NCBI GenBank assembly: GCA_951812925.1
Contig: OX638372.1
Location: 84,961,058 to 85,025,057, forward strand
From: Calliopum simillimum
Taxonomy: Eukaryota > Arthropoda > Insecta > Diptera > Lauxaniidae
DNA length: 64,000 nucleotides
Direction: 5' to 3'
The notes beneath the pieces were generated by a model. It made no database searches and had not been told where the DNA came from. It saw nothing but the letters and a program-made list of their open reading frames with translations. Of the stretch, positions 11,290-23,235 are shown piece by piece. Made by a program: the position numbers and the translations under genes. Numbering within the stretch: position 1 is the first letter of the stretch; the number at the start of each line of letters is the position of its first letter.

Positions 11290-11725
11290 ATGTATATGTA
11301 TATAATTCTAAAGCAATATTAATAAGTTCGTTCCTGCCATCAAGCCATCTTCCAAATCTTATTTTACATTTCTCATTACAGTATCAGAATATATGTATGT
11401 ATACAATTATTATGTGGAACCTAACAGTTTGTAAATTTTTTAGGGGTTTACTCCAACTATAGTAATTTAATCTATTTTCCATGTTAAGGGCTGCATTTTC
11501 TCATTTAGCCTCTAATAAATCGGTCTCTTTAGAGTTCTCTTTTAGTGTCAAGTTTTGTTATGTCCCTCTTTAAAGAAATCATTAAAATATAATACTTCAT
11601 GCTCATTTAGTTCCGCTAGAATATACATAGCGGAAGCTTGGACTTATTCTGAGGGACGGAGAATGTTTTTCCTTCTAGTAAGAAAACTTTTTGCTTAGCA
11701 AAGTCAGCTGGTCCAATGGATATTC
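11290..11725. other. Possible 3' extension of the tandem unit; no gene recognised
   Basis: This lies immediately downstream, in the minus-strand sense, of array copy 1. It may be part of that sequence that copies 2 and 3 lack. I see no motif. Confidence 0.3.
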
Positions 11726-12779
11726 TAGTTTTTTTCTGTAGTTTCAACATAAAATCCAATTACAGTTGTCCAGAGGGACAGTATTTTTTTAAAATGTGTT
11801 CTGCGATAGATGGTTAATAAAACTCATTTGAAACTTTGTTTGGAATTAGACCTTGCATTCTATTTTAATTTTTTTTAAAATAATTCAGCACTTTAATTCT
11901 ATCTGTAGATAAAGTTGAATGGTTTTTATACAAAATGTCTAACTCATCTAACTGCCATTTGTTTTCTAATACACTCCTTAAATGTTTACCGCTATACCTA
12001 TGTCCCTTTTTAAAAAACTTTTAAGATTGTCACTTGTATTGTGCTACAACAATTTTAAGAAAATGACTAAAACAAACTTGAAATCAGTTTCTTTTTAAGC
12101 ATATCAGAAACACTAAGCAGAATTTATAGCATGCTCCTAAATATTCCATCGAGAATGTATCCCGTAGTTCTTCTAATACAAGAGTTCATGCTAGCTAAGC
12201 TCCAATCAAGGCAGATTTTTCCAGCTAATGGCCATTTAATATTATTGGCTACGAAAAAATCTTTAGGACTAAGCAAAAACCGTTCTGTCTTCAGAATAAT
12301 GTCTACAAATAAGACCCTCAGCAATTTGCAAAAGTATCCCCGACTTGTTTGTTTCTTCTCATTTTTACTAAATCAAAAAACCTGTCTTGGTGCCTATCAA
12401 ACTCTTTCTAATGTGGGAACCCCTTGTTTGTTGCCAAGTTGCCTTAATTCTTTGCTTTGCAGACGTGGTTTATTGTCTCGCCACACAATGGGAGATTGTG
12501 GCCATAAATAGGTAAAATTTGAAAGTGCTATGGATTTACAAAATGTTTATGCCAATAGTCAGATAATACTTAGAGACGAAAAAAAAAAATATAAAATTTT
12601 AAAATTTTTTTTTTGCTTTAGTTACACAGTGGGCTCAAAGCTGGACTTTAAATAGCAAAAATGCTCTATGGAAGTTTTTATATTAGAAAGTACTGGATAA
12701 ACGCTCTAGTTAATTTGTTTTAAAGCGGATGCACTTATGTAGCATATCGTTAGAAAGTATATTGTTTCTACTTTGTTAA

Positions 12780-13420
12780 AAATAATCTATTTTTTTCTGC
12801 AGATTTTATGTGAATTATAGTGATTATTTAAATATTAAAAAAAAAAAATGGTCAAAATGGAAAAATTGTAAACTTTGACATTAAAAACTAAAATTTTTTG
12901 ATTTTCATTATTTTTCAATATAATATGTGTGAAAGTATGCTTAATCGAAATGCACAGTCCCTGCTGCCTTTTTTGAGAACTTTTTTTTATGAACTTTTGT
13001 ATATTGTAGCTTTTGACGGCACAAAATAAATTGACTTTTTTGGAACGCTATTTTTAATTTGTTTGCATCGAGATATGTCAAAATAACATTTTGGCAAAAA
13101 GTAAAAGCATATAGCTTTTAAAAAAACATTGTTTGAGTTTTTATATATAATACGTGAATTATGGTGATTTTTCGAAAATTTAAGCTCAAAAAGCGAAAAT
13201 CGATAAATTTTGAAAACTTTGCCATTAAAAAAAAACACATTTTCTGATTTTCATTATTTTCCAATATAAGTAATATGTGACCAAGTATGCATAGACCAAG
13301 TGCAAAGTCCCCACTCCTTTTTTTGATAACTTTTTTTTCTATGAATTTTTTCCTGTTGCAGTTTTTGAGAAAACAAACTATTTTTATTTCTTTATATTCT
13401 TCAACGTTTTACAACAGATT
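12780..13420. repeat. Two tandem copies of a ~352-bp unit
   Basis: TGATTTTCATTATTTT followed by CAATATAA, and then the phrase around CAGTCCC/CAAAGTCCCC, recur about 356 bp apart (12897 and 13250). Flanking phrases such as GTGAATTATRGTGATT also recur. The unit lies inside the Transib-like element. Confidence 0.65.
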
Positions 13421-13617
13421 TATTAATTTTAAGCTTACAGTCGGAAGATGCTTTTGTTTTAACGAAAGGGTAGTATGTAAAGAGTATATTCCCCCCTTTT
13501 CAGCCCCTTGGAAATTGCCCTCTCTTTACTTGGACATACCATAGCGAAGCATTTTACCAAATCTTAAAATTTGCGCCAAATAGCTTTAGTAGTACATATG
13601 ACAAATTTTATTTTCGT

Positions 13618-14140
13618 AGGGCGTGGCACTGCCCATTTTTTCATTGAAAATTATTTTTCCAAATGCCGTTTGCATATGTACCAGATTTTGTCTATCTACG
13701 TCAAGCAGTTTCTGAGATATGATGAATCAGCATTCAGAGGGGCGTGGCACCGTCCACTTTCTAGTGAGAACTACAATATTTGTTCTAATTGTCTTAGCAT
13801 ATGTACCCAATCATATCTAAGTGCGGCAAATATTGCCAGGGAAATAATGAATTTATTTTTTTGAGAGCGCGGTTCCGCACATTTTTCCGGTGAACATTAT
13901 TTGTCCTGATGATTTTTACATATTCAAATCTCTTTATCTTCTTAAAAGGTTTTCGGAGAAATGATTAGTTGATTTTTTAGAGGGCGTGGTACCGCCCACT
14001 TTTTTAGCATAAACTTAGCCTTTTTTTGCACTAACACAATGATAAGTTGATTTTTTGGAGGGCGTGGCACCGCCCAATTTTTTGGCATATAACTTAGCCT
14101 TTTTTTGTACTAAAACAATGTAACAACTTCTTTAAAAATG
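13618..14140. repeat. ~120-bp tandem repeat with GGCGTGGCACCGCCCA core
   Basis: Units start near 13618, 13740, 13862, 13980 and 14058, each with a variant of GGCGTGGCACCGCCCACTTT. The same core recurs at 17813, 18165, 21513, 21630, 26510 and 59828. It is therefore a widely dispersed repeat motif in this genome. The core is itself nearly palindromic. Confidence 0.7.
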
Positions 14141-14945
14141 GTTAGTAAGTTACCGAGTCAATAAGGGACAAATACAGAAACAAACAAAATCTAGTTTTTA
14201 TAAAGTAGATTTTCGTTTATTTCGCATAACTTGAAAACTATTGTATAAAAGATACCTCAGAATTTTTAACATTTTTGAAATCAGCGGGGTTATTGGAAAT
14301 TGATACCCATTTTGAAAAAAAAAATCCGACCACGCCCTAACTTTGTATGGGAGGTAGGCGTGTCCGTCGGCGAATTTTGTTCGTATTCACAGAATTTTAT
14401 TATTTTAATGTATTACTATATATGGCCGCCGTTCCATACAAAACCTCCCATTGTGCGCCAGTTTGAAGCATATTGGCTCAACATTTAATTTTTTGCAAAA
14501 TCGTGTTGAACTTCTCTAATTTGGTGGGTTTTCTTTAAATTTAATGGGTACTGTATTTTTTTTCTTGTTTGATAGACTATTACTTCAGGAACATCGGTTG
14601 TGACACTAACGACAAACTTCAGTTTTCTGCACCCAAAGTTTTGGTAAATGCTTTTAGCATAAAACCGAATTTGTGCCGAGGTTAGCAAAATTAATGGGAC
14701 ATGCATTGTTTATTTTTTATATTTTTCTCTCAAGACATCCTCCACTGTTTTGGGAAATCTTGAAGATTCTTTCCACATGGCTTGTGGCTCTTTTGTTAGG
14801 ACAAAATTTCCATCTTGATGGGAAAAGACTGCGCTACGCTTTAGGAGTTTCTATTTTACTCGGGTGCAAATCTGGTTGGGCTTTTATGTTTTTTGCATTT
14901 TAGCGAAGTTTCTTGAACTCATCAAAATTTATGGATTTTGATGTA

Positions 14946-15868
14946 GGGTAGAAGGGGGAGGTTTCGACACGTGGGAGGCTTCATCAGTGCCAAATTTTGC
15001 GATCTCTATTCGCACTTACTCCCACGTGTAAACCAAAAGGGCTTACTCCTAATGGTACGCAGCTATCATAAAAATTTCTCTGCGTAATTCGGCTAGGGTG
15101 CGAAGTTAGTCGCGATTTTGTATTTTTATAGCAAGTTGATGCAATATTTGCTTGTTGCTTTTTGTGTGATACTCTGTTAATAAACCATAAAATTTACGTT
15201 TTTTTTTAGCAGATGCTTACATATATTATTACTGTTAATACTACATTTAAGGTTTGCAAAATAAATAAAAGATAACTGCAAAATTTTGGAAATTTGGAAA
15301 CAAGTGGATAAGGGAGGATTCGTCAAGTGTAAATGGGAGGATTCGACAACTGAAATTTATACATATGATTCAATTATTTTCCATGAATCTGAGTTTTCAC
15401 AAGATATAGAGTTCGGTACTAATGCCGATGTACAAATGGATATAGAATCAGTCTGAATCATGTCTCGAACTCGTTCAAGGCTCTAACCTTCCTGGTCCGA
15501 ATGATTTGCTGGATATGGCCCCGATTGAAGACGACATCCCTGATTTTCGTTCTCCCACTGTATCACCGGAAGCTGTTCGTCTTTTACCATCTACATTCAA
15601 AAGGTTGAAGGTTTCAAAAAATCAAGGGAATCAAGAATTTATATGACTGACGAAGCATCCCCAAAAGTGGGAGGTTTCGTCATTTATTTTAACTTTGGTT
15701 TATTGGTCACAGTTCCGAAAATAGCGATCATTTCGATTTTTTTGTAGTTTATAAAAGAAGCACACATGTTCATGCATAGTCTATGTGTATTCAAAATAAC
15801 ATGAACAATTACATTTGGAAGATTTCAGGACTTTTTTGTTAGGGTGTCGAAACCTCCCCCTTCTCCCA
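14946..15868 (+). mobile_element. pogo/Tigger-like transposon remnant, TA target site
   Basis: The ends GGGTAGAAGGGGGAGGTTTC and GAAACCTCCCCCTTCTCCCA are inverted copies. TA flanks both (14944-14945, 15869-15870). Array copy 2 shows the empty site at 16861-16875, where GATGTAATGTCAATTT is uninterrupted. Near the right end a plus-strand coding remnant reads VSPEAVRLLPSTFKR. A shifted frame gives ESRIYMTDEASPK. Both resemble the C-terminal tail of pogo/Tigger DDE transposases. At 923 bp it is an internally deleted derivative. Confidence 0.75.
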
Positions 15869-16167
15869 TAATGTGAATTTGATTTTCAGTGTGGTCAGAG
15901 TTGTTTACAGACTTTTGTACTTCTATTTTGGTTTTTGTGGATCAAAATGGAACTTTTTCTTGACAATGGTGTCCGAAATAAAGGAGCTATACTCAAAGGG
16001 TTTTGTGTTTGGAACAGACTCAGTCGTAAAAATTTTAGGATTGTCAGTTGAAAAATGTTCAGTTGTAGAGTCTTCAAGTAAGGTCAAATTTATGTTGTCA
16101 GTATTGATAGATGAACTTATGTTTTGCGACAAATTAAGGCTTACGTTATTCCAATCGCAAGTTATAT

Positions 16168-17175
16168 TCTAGTTTTTTTTATAGTTTCAACATGAAGTAC
16201 CATTATATTTGACCAGAGGGACAATATTTATCTGAAATATGTTTATGCGAAAGATTGTTCATTAAACTCATTTGAAACTTTGCTTGGACTTAGAAGCATG
16301 CATTTTATTTTAATCATATTAAAAATATTTAAGCACTTTAAGTAAAATGGGCTACCTTCGTAAATTCTATTTGTAGGTAAAGTTGAATGCTTTTTATACG
16401 GAACATCTAACTCTTCTAACTGCCTTTCATTTTCTAATCCAATCAGTTTTCTGCACCCAAAGGTTTGGTAAATACACTTAGCATAAAACCGCACACAAGA
16501 TATTTTTGCATTTATGCCGAGGCTAGTAAAATTAACGTTTATTTTTTTTATATTTTTCTCTCAAGACATCCTCCGCATTTGTGCCGAGGTTAGTAAAATT
16601 AATGGGACATACATTGTTTATTTTTTTATATTTTTCTCTCAAGACATCCTCCACTGTTTTGGGAAATCTTGAAGATTCTTGCCACATGGCTTGTGGCTCT
16701 TTTGTTAGGATAAAATTGCCATCTTGATAGGAAAAGACTATGCTACGCTTTAGAACAAGTTTAGGAGTTTCTATTTTACTCGGGTGCAAATCTGGTTGGG
16801 CTTTTTCATGTTTTTTGCATTTTTGCGAAGTTTTTTGAACTCATCAAAATTTATGGATTTTGATGTAATGTCAATTTGATTTTCAGTGTGGTCAGTCTTG
16901 TGTACAGACTTTTCTACTTCTGTTGTGGTTTTTGTGAAACAAAATGGAACTTTTTCATGAAAATTCTGTCCAAAATTAGGGAGCTATCGTCAAAGGGTTT
17001 TGTGTTTGGAACAGACTCAGTCGTAAAAGTTTTAGGATTTTCTGTTGAAAAATGTTCAGTTGTCAAGTAAGGTCAAATTGATGTTGTCAAGTTGATGTTG
17101 TTGATGAACTTATGTCTTGCGACATATTAAGGCTTACGTTATTCCAATCGGAAGTCCGAAATACTTCAGACACGG
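16168..17175 (-). pseudogene. Array copy 2 of the unidentified sequence
   Basis: Block order is the same as copies 1 and 3. It lacks the roughly 800-bp internal section present in copy 1 (12480-11960) and copy 3 (19425-18650). It has no large insertions, so it is the clean reference for two empty sites: TA at 16871-16872 for the pogo-like element, and GGGCTACCTTCG at about 16349-16360 for the palindrome in copy 3. The minus-strand translation includes ESSRFPKTVEDVLREKYKK, in which the final segment is itself duplicated (16532-16640). Function unknown. Confidence 0.6.
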
Positions 17176-17181
17176 AATTTA

Positions 17182-20100
17182 GATATTCTAGTTTTTTCTA
17201 AAGTTTCGACATGAAATCCCATTATATTTGTCCAGAGGGACAATATTTATTTAAAATGTGTTTATGCGAAAGATGGTTCATTGAACTCATTTGAAACTTT
17301 GCTTGGACTTAGACGCTTGCATTTTATTTTAATCATATTAAAAATACTTAAGCACTTTGAGTAAAATGGGCTACTAGTGGAGTCAATAAAGCCTTTAAGA
17401 TGGAAGTTCATTAGAACAGCTCCAATTTTGATGATTTTTTTTTTTAAATTTTGTTTTTTTTTTTTTTATTTAAAATCGGAAACATTTTGTAGCGCGGTCG
17501 GAATTACATAATTTTTTAAACAATATATAAAAAAGTTATTTTTTCATAAAAAAAAATACAACAAACAAGAATCAAAATTTTGTATGTACTTGGCAATTCT
17601 AAATCCGAATCTGGCATTAGAATTGCTGTATCCTATATGGTTTCCGAGATATCTTCTATTTTTATAGGGACTAATATTGTGTATATAAAAACTGTTGTCA
17701 TATTTTTCCCAAGAACAGCTTAAGCGATTTTAATGAATCTTTCGAAATTGATACGCATTAGCATTTAATAAAGAATGAAATAGACTTTGACTTAGTATAT
17801 ACTAGTGAAGAGGCGTGGTACCGCCCCAAACTTTTCATTTGATTTGGTCATATCTTTTGAACCATATAAAATTAGTACGCAGCAACTGACTATCAATGCC
17901 TTATAATGGACAAAAATTTGCTGAAATTGGAAAAGTGCCACGCCCACTTTTTAACCATTGAAAATTTTGATTTTTATCAAAATCTGTGTTCGAGTAATAT
18001 TAAAATCAAAATTTTCAATGGTTAAAAAGTGAGCGTGGCACTTTTCCGATTTCGCCCAATTTTTGCCCATTATAAGGCATTGATGTCAGTTGCTCTGTAC
18101 TAATTTTCATCAAAAAATTTTATATGGTTCAAAAGACATGACCAAATCAAATTAAAAGTTTGCGGCGGTGCCACGCCTCTTCGATAGTATATACTGAGTC
18201 AAAGTCTATTTCATTCTGTAGTATATGCTAATGCGTATCATTTTCCAAAGATTCCTTAAAATCGCTTAAGCTGTTCTTGAGAAAACATGACAACAGTTTT
18301 TATATACAGATTCGGATTTAGAATTGCCAAATACATATAAAATGACTATTTTGATTATTGTTTGTTGTATTTTTTTTCCAATTTTTTTTTTTTTTGAAAA
18401 CATTACTTTTTTAAATATTGTTTAAAAAATTATATAATTCCGACCGTGCTCCAAAATGTTTCTGATTTTAAATAAAAAAAAAAAATTTAAAAAAAAAAAT
18501 CATCAAAATCGGAGCTGTTCTTGAGGATTTCCTCATTTTGCCTGTTTTTTGGCTTCATTGACTCCACTATACCTTCGTAAATTCTATCTGAAGGTAAAGT
18601 TGAATGCTTTTTATACGAAACATCTAACTCTTCTAACTTTCATTAATTTTCTAATTCACTCCTTAATTTTTTAAAGACTTAATTAAGTTGCAATACTCTC
18701 CATTTTCAAATGGGGATAAAAGAATGGTGCATATGTCCTTAAGCCATCTGAAAAAATGTTCATAAGCCATATGCTTACCGCTATACCTATGTTCCTCTTT
18801 AAAAAACTTTTAAGGTTGTCCCTTATATTGTGTTACAACAATTTTAAGATGATGACTCCAACAAACTTGAATTACTACAAAAATCAGTTTCTTTTTAAGC
18901 ATATCAGAAACACTTAAGCAAAACTATAGCTCCTAAATATTCCTTTGAGAATAAATCCCGTAGTCCTTCTAATACAAGAGTTCATGCTAGCTAAATTCCA
19001 ATCAAGGCAGATTATTCCAGCTAATGGTCGTTAAATATTATTGGCTACGCAAAAATTTTTAAGGCTAAGCAAAAACCGTTCTGTCTTCAGAATAATGTCT
19101 ACAAATAAGACTCTCAGCAATTGGCAAAAGTACCGACTTATTTGTTTCTTCTTTAATATGCAATACTAAACTATATTTAAAAACCTCCCTGAGCCCTTAT
19201 CTATCCTCCCTGTTGCGTTTATAAAATTGTATTCCTACTGTTTTCAGTACGTCTTTTTTTGTATAAACGAGTTCAAATTTTTATCCCGCCTCATTTTTAC
19301 TAAATCAAAAAACCTGTCTTGGTGCCTATCAAACTCTTTCTAATGTGGGTACCCCTTGTTTGTTGCCAAGTTGCCTAAATTCTTTGCTTTTCAAACGTAG
19401 TTTATTATCTCGCCAGTTTCTAGGGTGTTGACTCAAAGTCTCATTTTTTGCAAAATTGTGTTGAACTTCACTAATTTGGTGGGTTTGCTTTAAATTTAAT
19501 GGGTACTGTATTATTTTCTTGTCTGATAGAAAATTACTTCAGGAACATCGGTTGTGACACTAAGGACAAACTTCAGTTTTCAGCACCCAAAGTTTTGGTA
19601 AATGCTTTTAGCATACAACCGCAGTCAAGATGTTATTGCGTTTGTGCCGAGGTTAGTAGAATTGATGGGATATTTATTGTTTAATTTTTATATTTTTCTC
19701 TCAAGACATCATTCACTGTTTTGGGAATTCTTGAAGATTCTTGGAATTTCCATCTTGGTGGGAAAAGACTGTGCTGCGCTTTAGAACAAATTTAATAGTT
19801 TTTTATTTTACTCGGGTGCAAATATGGTTGGGCTTTTTTATGTTTTTTTTTGAATTTTTTGCGAGGTTTTTTGAACTCATAAAAGGTTATGGATTTTGAA
19901 GTCATGTCCATTTGATTTTCAGTGTGGTCAGTTTTGCGTACAAACATTTCTACTTCTATTGTAGTTTTAAGGAACAAAATGGAACATTTTTTTTTGAAAA
20001 TGCTGTCCGAAATAAGGGAGCTATCGTCAAAGGATTATGTGCTTGGAACAATCTGAGTTCTAAAAATTTGAGGATTATCAGTTGGAAAATGTTCGGCTGT

Positions 20101-20225
20101 AAAGTCTTCAAGTAAGGTCAAATTGATGGTGTCAGTATTGATAGCTGAGCTGATGTTTTGCGTCAAATTAAGGCTTACGTTATTCCAATCGGATGTATGA
20201 AATACTTCAGACACGGAATTTAAAA
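17182..20225 (-). pseudogene. Array copy 3 of the unidentified sequence, split by a palindrome
   Basis: This is the most complete copy: 20225-18572 plus 17373-17182, about 1.85 kb net. The minus-strand translation begins with VFLNSVSEVFHTSDWNNVSL and continues INLTLLEDFTAEHF; similar lines occur in the other copies. Amino-acid similarity between copies is easy to see, but each frame carries stops. No catalytic motif, zinc finger or signal peptide is evident. It may be a pseudogenised tandem gene family or a tandemly repeated transposon remnant. Confidence 0.6.
17374..18569. mobile_element. 1.2-kb near-perfect palindromic transposon, TA target site
   Basis: The termini TAGTGGAGTCAATAAAGCC and GGCTTCATTGACTCCACTA are inverted, and the two arms stay inverted for about 550 bp to a centre near 17990. 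TA is duplicated at 17372-17373 and 18570-18571. The empty site in copy 2 reads GGGCTACCTTCG. Each arm contains a GCGTGGYACCGCC motif. There is no coding sequence. It is a fold-back MITE of the TA-targeting superfamily. Confidence 0.85.
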
Positions 20226-20801
20226 ATACGTCCCATTTCGTTTTCAAATACCACGCATTAAATAAATCGAACTCTTCTTAAAATGCACATCGCTTTTTCA
20301 TCTGAAAAACAAATTATAAAAAACTGAAAGTCACGTTTGTTCTTGTTTTGTTAAAAAAAAAAAACATTAGAATAATTAAATAATCTGTTGGAGCAAACTT
20401 GTTTAAAGGATTAAAAATACGAGCACCTTAATTTCTTTTATATTTGATTACGTTTCGTTAATATATCATTATACTCATCAGGGTAGAACTATAAAAATTC
20501 AATAGTATTAAAATATTTCTTTAACACTTATCATACAAAAATTATAAGGTATTATAACAGAACTATGTTTATCAAAAAATCACAAATGTCAAATAAATGA
20601 AAAAGACTTCTGTAATTACATGATCTGCTCTTTTTTTTTTTGAAGGGCTAATGTAAAATTCAAAACGTTACCTTCTATTTTCGCGACGTTGACTTAAACC
20701 TGCTGGTGACAATTAGCTGGAGAGCAATTTTTGAACCTGAACAGACAGCGGCTTCCTGCGCTAAAACACCTGCTTGATTGCGGTTCGGTGCGATTAGTCT
20801 A
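20226..20801. other. No gene recognised
   Basis: AT-rich sequence between the array and the fold-back element. I see no motif or repeat. Confidence 0.4.
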
Positions 20802-22854
20802 AGATACGCATAAGGAGAGATTTTCACTCATCTGTTTAATGGATGAAACCTATTTTTTATGAAAGTAAATACGTTTAGAAACATATTGTGAGTGGGTTGC
20901 CTAAAAAAATCCTGGCAAGGCTATGGTTCATTCCATATTGAAAAGTGCATTTTTTTCAAAAAATCCACTCATCTGTTTAATGAAAAAATCATATACCATT
21001 CGAAAGTTTAGAGCCTCTACAATATGTAAAAGTAGGGTTGCCTATTTTTTTCCTGGCAAGGCATAGGGTTGCCAGGCTTTAAAAGGTCAGCCAAAACCAC
21101 AAATTTCCACTCATATGTTTAATGAAAAAATTATATACCATTCGAAAGCTTAGAGCCTCTACAATATGTTAAAGTAGGGTTGCCTATTTTTTTCCTGGCA
21201 AGGAATAGGGTTGCCAGGCTTTAAAAAGTCAGTCAATACCACAAATTTGCACTATGCGTTTAAAAAAAAAAATGTGTTTAATGGAAAAATTATATACCAA
21301 TCGAAAGTTTAAAGCCTCTACAATATGTTTACGTAGAGTTTCTTATAAGAACAGAAAAAATTACTGCTTCTATATCAACTAAGCACCTTAAATTGCTTTA
21401 ACATTTTTACAGTGCCATATCCTGTTCTCTTCACATTACCTGAAATCAAATCTTATTCATATGTATCAAATAGTTTCAGAGATATGACAAATTTGATTTT
21501 TTTTAGAAAGAGGGGGCGTGACCCCGCCCATTTTTTACCTTATATTTTTTTCCCAGTGCCAATTACATACGTACCGAGTGTCATTCCCCAGAGTCCAATA
21601 TTTCCAGAGATACAAGAATTTCGGGTCGAGGGGGCGTGGCATCGTCCATTTTTGTATTGTATGCAAATAAAATAAGCATTGTTCGTATACATACTAAATC
21701 TCATTCACTTATCTCAAATAGTTTCAAAGATAGGACTGATTCTTGCGATTAAGGCCCCTTTTTTCCATATAAATAGCGTTTTTCCGACCTTCAACGGCCT
21801 TGCGGCACGGTCAAATATTGTCCGATCGGAATAAAAATTTTTATGCTTGATAATTACACCAATAGGAAACTTTTTAGCCCCTGGGAGCAAGGTTTTTTTC
21901 ATTTTCAATTTTAACGATAGGTCTGTCGCACATTTTCATTTGTATCAATATTTCATTTCTTAAAGCTCGGCAACCCTGGCTTAAAACAGGTTTTTCACAA
22001 GCAACTCTGTGTCACCGAGTTCGCAATGAAACTATCTTAATTTTAACACAAAATTTATTTATTAAACAGATGAGTGCAAATTTGTGGTATTGACTGTCCT
22101 TTAAAGCCTGGCAACCCCATGCCTTGTCAGGAAAAAAAATAGGCAACTCTACGTAAACACATTGTAGAGGCTTTAAACTTTCGATTGGTATATAAAATTT
22201 TTTCATTAAACACATTTTTTTTTTAAACGCATAGTGCAAATTTGTGGTATTGACTGACCTTTTAAAGCCTGGTAACCCTATGCCGTGCCAGAAAAAATAG
22301 GAAACTCTACGTTAACATATTGTAGAGGCTTTAAACTTTCGATTGGTATATAATTTTTTCATTGAACACATTTTGTTTTTAAACGCATGGTGCAAATTTG
22401 TGGTATTGACTGACCTTTTAAAGCCTGGCAGCCCTATGCCTTGCCAGAAAAATTAGGAAACTCTACGTTAACATATTGTAGAGGCTTTAAACTTTCGATT
22501 GGTTTATAATTTTTCCATTAAACACATTTTTTTTTTAAACGCATAGTGCAAATTTGTAGTATTGACTGACCTTTTAAAGCCTGGCAACCCTATGCCTTGC
22601 CAGGAAAAAAATAGGCAACCCTACTTTTACATATTGTAGAGGCTCTAAACTTTCGAATGGTATATGATTTTTTCATTAAACACATGAGTGGATTTTTTGA
22701 AAAAAATGCACTTTTCAATATGGAATGAACCATAGCCTTGCCAGGATTTTTTTAGGCAACCCACTCACAATATGTTTCTAAACGTAATTACTTTCATAAA
22801 AAATAGGTTTCATCCATTAAACAGATGAGTGAAAATCTCTCCTTATTCGTATCT
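20802..22854. mobile_element. Fold-back element with ~155-bp monomers in both arms
   Basis: The outer ends AGATACGCATAAGGAGAGA (20802) and TCTCTCCTTATTCGTATCT (ending 22854) are inverted. The left arm to about 21340 holds about three monomers. The right arm from about 22053 holds four to five, with starts near 22053, 22207, 22365, 22520 and 22678. Each monomer carries GCCTGGCAACCC or its complement and ACAATATGT. The centre (21340-22050) contains two GGCGTGGC-type units and unrelated sequence. Long inverted arms made of tandem repeats are the hallmark of FB/Galileo-like elements. No clear target duplication was found. Confidence 0.75.
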
Positions 22855-23230
22855 CCTACTAGATAGAAAGATCCTTCACTGAGGATAAGCTGCAAAATCA
22901 AAAAAGTTTCAAGTGTTTTCTTAAAGTGGTTGCCAAAAACGATTGAAGAAAAAAAGCTAAATAAGAAAACACTTTGACAGATATGAACTGTAGGGCATTC
23001 TTTGTTAAGCAATGGAATTGCGTTGCCAACTACGGAAAATGTATCCCTCCTTTTGAGGATTATGTGTGTTCGCATAAACATTACATCTTAATTAAAATGG
23101 TTTATGTTGACTATATGAAAATTATACAAATTTTACGAACTTTAGTCATTATTTGCAAGAATCTGAAATTCTATGCATTTTTCAACTTAGAAAATCATGA
23201 CAATTAGGATTAAAAAAAAAAAACTACTAA
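22855..23230. other. No gene recognised
   Basis: Non-coding AT-rich stretch that ends in a run of A just before the inverted structure at 23236. Confidence 0.4.
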
Positions 23231-23235
23231 GCATG

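Larger units (their letters stand above)
12484..14455. mobile_element. Transib-like non-autonomous transposon, 5-bp target duplication
   Basis: The ends CACAATGGGAG and CTCCCATTGTG are perfect inverted repeats. The similarity continues inward to GGCCATAAATAG / CTATATATGGCC. CGCCA is duplicated at 12479-12483 and 14456-14460. The uninterrupted target is visible in array copy 3 (CGCCA at 19411-19415). Transib elements have 5-bp target duplications and CACAATG-like ends related to RAG recombination heptamers, which fits. The 1,972-bp interior has no transposase, only two tandem arrays. A second terminus of this family lies at 55433-55610. Confidence 0.72.
11726..16165 (-). pseudogene. Array copy 1 of an unidentified minus-strand sequence, broken by two insertions
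   Basis: Read leftwards, this copy has four blocks, all matched in copies 2 and 3. One is a block with SDWNN-like sequence (16165-15890). The next two are a block ending VEDVLREKYKK and a block with FGCRKL (14930-14480). The last runs from 12480 to 11726. It is split by a pogo-like element (14946-15868) and a Transib-like element (12484-14455). Fragments stay open for up to about 80 codons, but stops and frame changes are present in every copy. I do not recognise the protein. It could be a transposase too decayed to name, or a duplicated host pseudogene. Confidence 0.6.

Noticed and set aside
15895..16172. Overlapping frames of 60-99 codons on both strands in array copy 1
   Set aside because: The minus-strand one follows the shared block between copies. 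The plus-strand frames are shadows of it with no conservation of frame.
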